This document shows, one piece after another, positions 59,054 to 64,000 of a stretch of 64,000 nt of DNA. Numbering within the stretch: position 1 is the first letter of the stretch; every line of letters begins with the position of its first letter. The translations under genes were made by a program, and so were the position numbers. A model generated the notes under the pieces. The model saw only the letters and a list, made by a program, of their open reading frames with translations, had not been told where the DNA came from and searched no databases. The stretch covers positions 1,488,001-1,552,000 of the forward strand of contig MU839829.1 of the NCBI GenBank assembly GCA_030411725.1. Direction: 5' to 3'. Source of the DNA: Echria macrotheca (lineage: Eukaryota > Ascomycota > Sordariomycetes > Sordariales > Schizotheciaceae).

Positions 59054-60364
59054 CTACTCGGCCTTTTTGGCGGTTTCCTGGAGACCAGGTGCTGTGGTCT
59101 TGGCCATCTCGTTCTCTTTCGCCTCGATATCAGCCGCCCACAGTGCCGCGCCGACTTTGACCTTGATTTAGCTCATGAACCCTTAATTTTCGGGGTGGAT
59201 GGCGTTGACGAACCAGTATTTGTAAATGTGAACAAGATCGAGGCCACGGGAATCATATCTAGGAGTGTTGCCACCGTACCGAACCTAGCGAGCACAGAGT
59301 CAATGGACTGTGTTGATGGTAGCACGCGTGCGGAACCTTGTTTCACCGACAGCGAGATGTTCTTGTTGAAGAAGCCCCACATGCCAGTTTGCAAGACCCC
59401 ATCTTCTCTCCAGAATTAAGACAAGAGACTTACGCAGCATAAGCTCCCGCATGTTCAGATAGCCAGGCCGATTTCTGGCTCTGTGAGTACCGCTTGAGCT
59501 GGAAGTACTGGTATATATGTTAGAACGAACGCAGGATCTTCAAAGAATGCGGCGATGCTAACCCGGTCGTGGACGGTTGCTCCCCGAGAGCGTCCGTTCA
59601 AAATAATAAACGCCACAGTTCCGACCACTGATCAGGTTGTAAGCGGCTTCATCCTCTCCATTACGGTAATAGGGGCTCTTACCAGGAATGAAGTTCAGGG
59701 GCAGATACATGACGTAACGAACAAGGGCCTTAGGGCTGAAGCGGCTGAAAGGGCTTTTCAGAACCTTTCCCAAGCGTGCGATAGGATCGCCATTGGGCTT
59801 AATCTGTCTGCCCTCGGTCACGATGTCGGTCGCGTTTCTGGCCACCAACGTGCCGTCAAACGTGTCCAAAATGGCGTCCTGGAGCAGGAAGTTCTTGGAG
59901 ATGATCGAGATGATGGTCGAGCTCTCGTTCAAAATCAGCAGGACGGTGGTGAGCACAGCGAGTGGCCCATTGACAAAGACCAGGATAGCAAGCTGCGGTA
60001 GGTACGTGAAGAAGAACATCGACGAGACAACACCGGCCGACAGGGCGAGGGTGGGACCCAGCCGCGACAACAGCGGCCTCCACAGTGACTTGTGAGTGGC
60101 GAAGTAAGCGATTCCCTGGACGGTTCAGTTGGAACCTTTCCTAGCTGTATCAGGGGACGAGGTTATCTTGTTTACCTTGAGGGGATATAGGTAAGATCCG
60201 CTTCTCGCAGCATCATTGATGAGGATTTTGGCACGGTCAAAGTCCTCCTTTCTGTTTCGATGTGTTAGCGACAACGTCGCATAGGTACGAAGAAGAACGA
60301 AGGGAACTCACGCGACCTCCTGGGCCTTGGCCTGAACCGACTCGACAAAATTGCTGGATGACAT
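59054..60364 (-). CDS. RRT8 / EI24-like multi-pass membrane protein
   Basis: Seven minus-strand exons: 60364-60312, 60251-60176, 60115-59683, 59627-59563, 59507-59434, 59284-59214, 59154-59054 (290 aa). All junctions are in phase, for example LPLNFIP-VVGTVAFII, HDR-YFQLKRYSQSQ, AYAA-FGTVATLLDMIP and FTFTNT-VGAALWAADIEAKE. Hydrophobic segments: PTLALSAGVVSSMFFFTYL, LAILVFVNGPLAVLTTVLL, ALVRYVMYLPLNFIPVVG and MIPVASILFTFTNTVGAAL. The conserved ALVRYVMYLPLNFIP / YFQLK / FTFTNTVGAALWAAD core is that of fungal proteins annotated as RRT8 or LDS family (EI24 fold). Yeast members localise to lipid droplets and affect the spore wall. The function here is by family only. Six introns in 873 nt of CDS is the densest splicing in the window. 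Confidence 0.83.
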
Positions 60365-61270
60365 GATGGATGTCGTTTGTAGGCTGACGGAATGGTTGGG
60401 CGGCGGAATTCGAGTGAAGTGGTGTCAAGGGAGGGCCTGTGGTGGAAATCGCACGAGAACTGGAGAGTTGCCTAGCGAACTCTCGCATGGTCCGCAGAAA
60501 GAAATCTCTTTGTGCAGTCAAGCTATATATTGGAAACGGCAGGCATGGGCTGAAGTTCATGAGCTCCTTCTCCGAAGCTGTTATGTATGTCGTCATTGGT
60601 TTCTCATGCATCCAATGACACGGCTTGGCGGTTCCCGGTGGTTTTTTTGCGGGGCAGGCAAAGACAACGACCAAACGGTTTCTGCCAAGCCCATTCCTTC
60701 ACTTATCGTTCCATCACAGCAGACGTACAGGCTTCATCGGGCGGGATATCATGGAGACTCTAACCTTGATGCCGCTACCCAACCGCGTTTGCCAGAACAT
60801 AATATCTCTCTAGTCCTACATACGATTCCGGCCTCAAGTCTCATATGAGCATGCCTGCGTCGTAAACCCCGTCATTACCTGCTCCCGGACCACCTCCACC
60901 TGTCTCCATAACTCCTGATAATGCATCCCCAGATCAGGACAGAGGGCAAGGCAGAAACACCTGCCTCTCATCAGAAATATCCCCAAACCTGCCTCGCCCA
61001 TCGAGATGAAAATACAACCCATTTTCTATGATACAGCGGCTGACATAGCGTTGGCCACCTCACTTGAGTGGCTCGATCCGAGAGAAGCTTCAAATTTGTC
61101 GCCCGATCCCGTGGTGTCTGAATGAACGGATCTCGCCAAGTATGTGCGGCTGTTGTGTAAATTACAAGCATATGATGTTTTTTGGGGGAAAAGGCCGACA
61201 CCACGGCGACGGCATAGTATACATCAGTTGGCACAGCCAACCGATCACCCGTGGCGGAAAAGGCCGGTGT
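60365..61270. other. Intergenic, 906 bp
   Basis: 5' flank of the RRT8-like gene and 3' flank of GDT1 (both minus). No further gene or repeat was recognised. Confidence 0.6.
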
Positions 61271-62907
61271 TCACGAATAGAAGCCTTCAACGAGGTAGAT
61301 GATTCCGAAAACGAGGAATGCGACGGCTCCACCAACCGTAACTTTGCTACTGTTAGCAATTGTCGATGCAGATACAGCGCGGTGTTTGAGACTTACCAAC
61401 TTTCAAGCTGACCTTTCCTGCAATGGCTCTGCCTCCAACCACGGCAACACCGGTGCAGCAAGCGTGCCCCGAAACAGCACCCAAGGTCACCCACCAGTAA
61501 TCCTGACCGGCAGCCATGGCGATGGTCGCAATCTGGCTTCGGTCGCCCCACTCTCCCAAGAACGTCATGACAAAAGTCTGAACCCAAGCAGGGCTGAGCA
61601 GGAGCGATAACAGGTTGTTGAGCCCCTGGAGAAAGTTGACGAGAGAACTGCGCCGCGGCGAGGGACTGCGGCCTTCAGGAGAGCTCGAAGGGCTGCGTGG
61701 CGGAGTCGGAAACCGGGACTTGGAACGCGACTTACGGCTACCGAGGCCCATCTCCAACGCATACGGCGAGATGCTGGATCTGCGGCGAGCTTGTTTCCTG
61801 GCCAGGTTCTCTTTTTCTTCCAGCTCCTGCTCGACTTCCTGCATCTCGGCCGAGACGCCCTCGTCAGGACTCATTGCCATGCCTTCTCTCAGAAGCTTCG
61901 CACCGAAGATGAGGAAGAGGGCAGCGGCGAGGAAATTTGTCAAGCGCTTCGGGATCAGGGTCGGTACGGCGTGGCCGAGAACGGCCGAGAGGATAGTCAT
62001 GGTGATTAGCGCACTGAAGGCGGCGGAGAATACCACCATTCGGTCGTGCTTCATGGCCATGAGCGCCGCAACCAGAAACGTCTTGTCGCCGACTTCGGAG
62101 AACAGAATCATGGTAAGAGAGAGAACGAATGAGTGGAACGGCTGGATAAGGCCTTCGCTCTCCTCGGCAAGCTTGGTGTTCTTCCCAGACTTGCTGCCCT
62201 TGGTGACATCAAGGTAATCTTTGTTGGCGGCGGACTCGGGAAGCGGGGGGGCCTTGTCGTGCGTCTTGTCGGGGAGATCCGACGGTTTCTGCTGTATATT
62301 AGCTCGATCGTCATGTAGAATAATCCAAAAAGGGCAGCCTGACCTCTAGTCCCGGGGCATCTTCCCACGACTTTGCGTTCGGCTTGCTCTCCTTCTCGCG
62401 CAGCCTCTTCTCTTCGTCGGCGTGCGGGAGTGGCGGGGCCTCCTTGGGCGTCTTGGGCTTGTTCTCGATCTTTTCGCCAGTCTGGCTCTCCTTCTTCTTG
62501 CGTTCCTTATCCTTCTCAGATACGCCGCCGCCCGTTCCCGTGGTGCCCTCCTTGGGCTCGGGCCGGTTCTTATCGTCCATCACGCCGTCATTGGTTTCGG
62601 GTATTCGCTTTCCGTCCACGATGGTAGGGTCTTTTGGCCTGTCTCTCAGAGCCGGGAGATCGCTTGCATCTGTCTTCTTGTGCTCGTACTCGACGAATGG
62701 GCCGGCATGCGGCTTCCCGTCCTTCCCGTCAACGGGTGCATCTTTGGTGCCGTACTTCTTCAGAGACGACCCGTCGGGGCCGGAATCCGAATACGCCTTG
62801 GAAAGCGCCTGGGCGTCAGATCTTGTATCGGTCGAAACAGCGGCCGCGGCGGCGAGGGTTGGGAGAAGGAGCAGGAGCAGAGGCGATTTTCGCGATCGCA
62901 GTCTCAT
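61271..62907 (-). CDS. GDT1: GDT1 family (UPF0016) Golgi Ca2+/Mn2+ transporter
   Basis: Minus-strand exons 62907-62344, 62288-61397, 61341-61271 (508 aa). A signal peptide-like start (MRLRSRKSPLLLLLLPTLAAAA) precedes a ~200-residue hydrophilic, charged region. The two signature motifs of the family are present: EVGDKT (253-258) and EWGDRS (434-439), each opening a three-helix repeat. The last exon encodes the final helix (GGAVAFLVFGIIYLVEGF). Yeast Gdt1 (280 aa) and human TMEM165 import Mn2+ and Ca2+ into the Golgi and are needed for glycosylation. The linker between the repeats is long (~75 residues), with a coiled acidic part and an S/P/R-rich SPSSSPEGRSPSPRRSS part, which could be phosphorylated. 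The large N-terminal extension is unusual compared with yeast. Confidence 0.9.
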
Positions 62908-63812
62908 GGTGACGGGCGCGCGTTTTCGCAAACGCTATATTATCTTTAAAGCGTAAACAGACTACGAGACCGCCGTCGCGTTCGAAGATGTGTCGCTTGG
63001 GTGGGTTGCCTGTTGTTCTCGCGGAGATGGCTCTGGCAGGAGAGGTCGTTCTGTCCCTGCGGTGTCAGGGTGTCTGCAATCAATTAAATCGGACGGGTTG
63101 GCGACTGCGCACGGGCAATCCAAAGACTTCAACCGATGTCCAATGCAAGGTACTGGCAAGCCGTCGATTAAAGCGAAATGGAAAAGGAAAACAATGTCTA
63201 GAGTGTCGCCTTTGGGGAGAGAACGAGTGAGAAAGTTTGGGGGCGGATAGCGATCTCACTTGTTCGAACTTGGGCCACGATCTCGCCAAGCAGGGATGTC
63301 CTTTAAACAGCTTTTCTCCTGTAAATAAATTCGAAAATGCTTAGCAGATGCAGGCGACCAATGGCGGAACGTAATGCCACGCGTTCGAGTGCCCCCTGTC
63401 CCACTCCTCCTGCCCCTGTGTCCAGCTCGCCCCTTTTCCTACGGAGAACCCATCTTGGATTTGTTCCAGTGAGCTACCTATGCGGGCCTCCTCTGGGCGT
63501 GCTCATTGCTCGAGGGTGCGCTGGTTCTCTTTTTGATGACCTGGTCCTGTGTCTTCGGAGATCGTCGAGGAGTGCAGGTTGGTTATTCGGAGTCCATTGC
63601 TTCTTTGGAGAATATTCAGTTCGCGGGTCAGAGTCACGTGATAAGCTCATGGATGAGGTGGGGCGGCCGCTAGGACTCAGCCGTGAGAAAATCACAACAA
63701 CTTCAAAAAAACATCACGGAAATTTTTAACCCTAACCCCAACCCTTCTTCGTCAACCACACTTGGCCGCGAGCTACCATCGAGTTGGCAAGGGGAATTGA
63801 AGGACTAGAGCG
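62908..63812. promoter_or_regulatory. Divergent promoter region GDT1 / right-edge gene
   Basis: 905 bp between the GDT1 start (minus) and the ATG at 63813 (plus). No coding frame with family resemblance was found. A telomere-like AACCCTAACCCC motif lies 69-85 bp before the plus-strand start. Confidence 0.55.
63728..63744 (+). promoter_or_regulatory. Telobox-like motif (AACCCTAACCCCAACCC)
   Basis: One and a half perfect units of the TTAGGG-type telomere repeat (as CCCTAA), plus a near unit, just upstream of the right-edge gene. Isolated teloboxes occur in promoters of growth and ribosome genes in other eukaryotes. A role here is inference. Confidence 0.4.
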
Positions 63813-64000
63813 ATGACTTCACGCGGAAGAGGTCGGCCTCCGACCAGGCAGTCGGCCGAGCCCGCCCCGGGCCCAGGTCGACGGTCGACGCGTCAACAGG
63901 CCGGAGCCCAGCCCCAACCCGAACCCCAGATCGACCCTGCCATTACAGCAGTTGAGGGCGGCAGCATGCTTCCTCCACGGCTACCGTCCTCTAGGAGAGG
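63813..64000 (+). CDS. N terminus of an uncharacterised protein with AT-hook-like start (cut by right edge)
   Basis: An ATG at 63813 opens a frame that is still open at the edge (62 codons visible). It starts with a basic RGRGRPPTRQ segment resembling an AT-hook core (RGRP), followed by P/Q/R-rich disordered sequence. That suggests a nuclear, possibly DNA- or chromatin-associated protein. Too little is visible to name it. Confidence 0.5.
   Translation, partial: MTSRGRGRPPTRQSAEPAPGPGRRSTRQQAGAQPQPEPQIDPAITAVEGGSMLPPRLPSSRR

Overview
The window is nuclear DNA from a filamentous ascomycete, most likely a Sordariomycete. The evidence is the gene set (fungal ATP sulfurylase with an APS-kinase-like tail, a CIA30 complex I assembly factor, EOS1, MBA1/mL45, a TRP-like channel, a LaeA-like methyltransferase) together with many introns of about 45-110 nt. 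These introns have GTANGT or GTGAGT donors and CTAAC or CTGAC branch sites a short way before the acceptor. No bacterial, viral or CRISPR-like feature is visible. Coding calls were made by joining exons so that phase and family motifs agree. They are manual reconstructions without transcript support.

Layout from left to right: a JmjC protein (minus, cut by the left edge) lies head-to-head with an RS-rich nuclear protein (plus), followed by CIA30 (plus). A 5.3 kb gene-poor stretch follows, holding a tRNA-like relic and an A18 run. Next comes a repeat-laden three-RRM protein gene (plus, 11.4-18.6 kb). Its 2.5 kb first coding intron carries a diverged tandem repeat of about 320 bp. Then come an SSS-family symporter (plus), MBA1/mL45 (minus), EOS1 (plus), eIF1/SUI1 (minus), TRM44 (plus), an intradiol dioxygenase (minus), a LaeA-like methyltransferase (plus), a TRP-like channel (minus), an RD-repeat/polyproline protein (minus), ATP sulfurylase (minus), a 2,269-residue mucin-like secreted protein (minus), an RRT8/EI24-like membrane protein (minus) and GDT1 (minus). 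A partial plus-strand gene runs off the right edge.

Most genes are single housekeeping or regulatory units rather than a pathway cluster: mitochondrial biogenesis (CIA30, MBA1), translation and tRNA modification (SUI1, TRM44), secretory-pathway homeostasis (EOS1, GDT1), sulfate assimilation, aromatic ring cleavage, and chromatin or secondary-metabolism regulation (JmjC, LaeA-like). The parts most worth following up are the intronic repeat array in the RRM gene, the giant mucin-like gene, the LaeA-like protein with a degenerate SAM motif, an 8-codon uORF whose stop abuts the EOS1 start, and the Pol III-like relic at 7.4 kb.
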